Source: Neisseriaceae bacterium CLB008
GTDB taxonomy: Bacteria > Pseudomonadota > Gammaproteobacteria > Burkholderiales > Neisseriaceae
DNA length: 64,000 nucleotides
Reading direction: 5' to 3'
Assembly (NCBI GenBank): GCA_041228285.1
Contig: CP166133.1
Location: forward strand, 2,823,380-2,887,379
Every line of letters begins with the position of its first letter. The stretch's first letter is position 1. Below the pieces are notes generated by a model that was not told the origin of the DNA, made no database searches, and saw only the letters and a list, made by a program, of their open reading frames with translations. Positions 63,857-64,000 of this stretch are shown here, in pieces. The translations under genes and the position numbers were made by a program.

Positions 63857-64000
63857 TTAAAGCACTTCGGGTGCTAATGAAACGATTTTCATGAATCGTT
63901 CATTACGCAACTCGCGAGTTACAGGTCCAAAAATACGGGTACCGATAGGCTCTAGTTTGGTGTTCAACATTACCGCAGCATTGTTGTCAAACTTGATCAG
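63857..64000 (-). CDS. rplN: 50S ribosomal protein L14, 3' part only
   Basis: The minus-strand frame ends at TAA 63857-63859 with the L14 C-terminus [20 protein letters not shown], preceded by [11 protein letters not shown], and continues off the right window edge with no start. The truncation is a window effect. The rest of the cluster (rpsQ, rpmC and so on) would lie beyond the edge. Confidence 0.95.
   Translation of the reverse strand: MIKFDNNAAVMLNTKLEPIGTRIFGPVTRELRNERFMKIVSLAPEVL

Noticed and set aside
1-64000. Canonical Neisseria uptake sequences (GCCGTCTGAA) across the window
   Set aside because: None was noticed by eye as a complete 10-mer; only near matches at 29045, 35951 and 35998, so a Neisseria genus call was not made.
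1-64000. tRNA, rRNA, CRISPR arrays, insertion sequences, prophage or toxin-antitoxin genes
   Set aside because: No cloverleaf-like or TTCGAAT-type sequences, regularly spaced repeats, transposase or integrase motifs were seen on reading both strands.

Overview
The window looks like the chromosome of a betaproteobacterium, most probably a member of the Neisseriales. The evidence is gene order and family: mrcA divergent from pilMNOPQ-aroKB, infA sitting between secY and rpmJ inside the ribosomal cluster (absent there in Gammaproteobacteria), a PatZ-type acetyltransferase, a fused PabBC, and a Fur-linked AraC regulator beside a siderophore receptor. I found no complete canonical Neisseria uptake sequence (GCCGTCTGAA), only near matches, so a species call is not justified. 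There are no tRNA or rRNA genes, CRISPR arrays, insertion sequences or phage genes that I can recognise, and no clear pseudogenes.

Layout. 1-5651: the 5' part of dsdA (minus, cut by the window edge), rlhA, yggL and mrcA (minus). 5771-11860: a compact type IV pilus/competence secretin operon (pilM-N-O-P-Q) running into aroK-aroB, then a DUF805 membrane protein. 11914-15813: a bile-acid-symporter-like transporter and a PatZ-like protein acetyltransferase. 15895-17831: rpsP-rimM-trmD-rplS with a good promoter and terminator. 17974-24988: PPK2, PabBC, a small monooxygenase-like protein, transhydrogenase pntAB and a VOC protein.

25412-30151 is an iron module: a siderophore-binding lipoprotein, a small cupin, a TonB-dependent receptor and a convergent AraC regulator behind a near-perfect Fur box; no ABC permease or ATPase lies beside it. 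30385-38158 is housekeeping: glmS, glmU, a GltL-type ATPase, rsmA, a YqaA-like protein, maf and rng. 38194-41533 holds two closely similar cysE genes around an acetamidase/formamidase, followed by hutD. 41587-46849 is an accessory-looking block: DHA2 exporter, M20 amidohydrolase and a divergent AraC regulator fused to a GH39-like domain that has lost both catalytic glutamates. 46977-49555 is an unfamiliar ABC ATPase plus an 8-TM partner with a ~200-residue loop.

49618-55422 holds tag, a three-gene YnbA/PlsC/YnbB-like phospholipid operon, a possible 27-residue membrane peptide, tyrB and miaB. 55610-64000 is the spc-alpha ribosomal cluster on the minus strand from rplN (cut by the window edge) to rplQ, including secY, infA, rpmJ and rpoA. 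The parts most worth following up are the dead-GH39 regulator with its M20/MFS neighbours, the unassigned ABC pair, the YnbA/YnbB-like operon, and the AMIN-less short PilQ.
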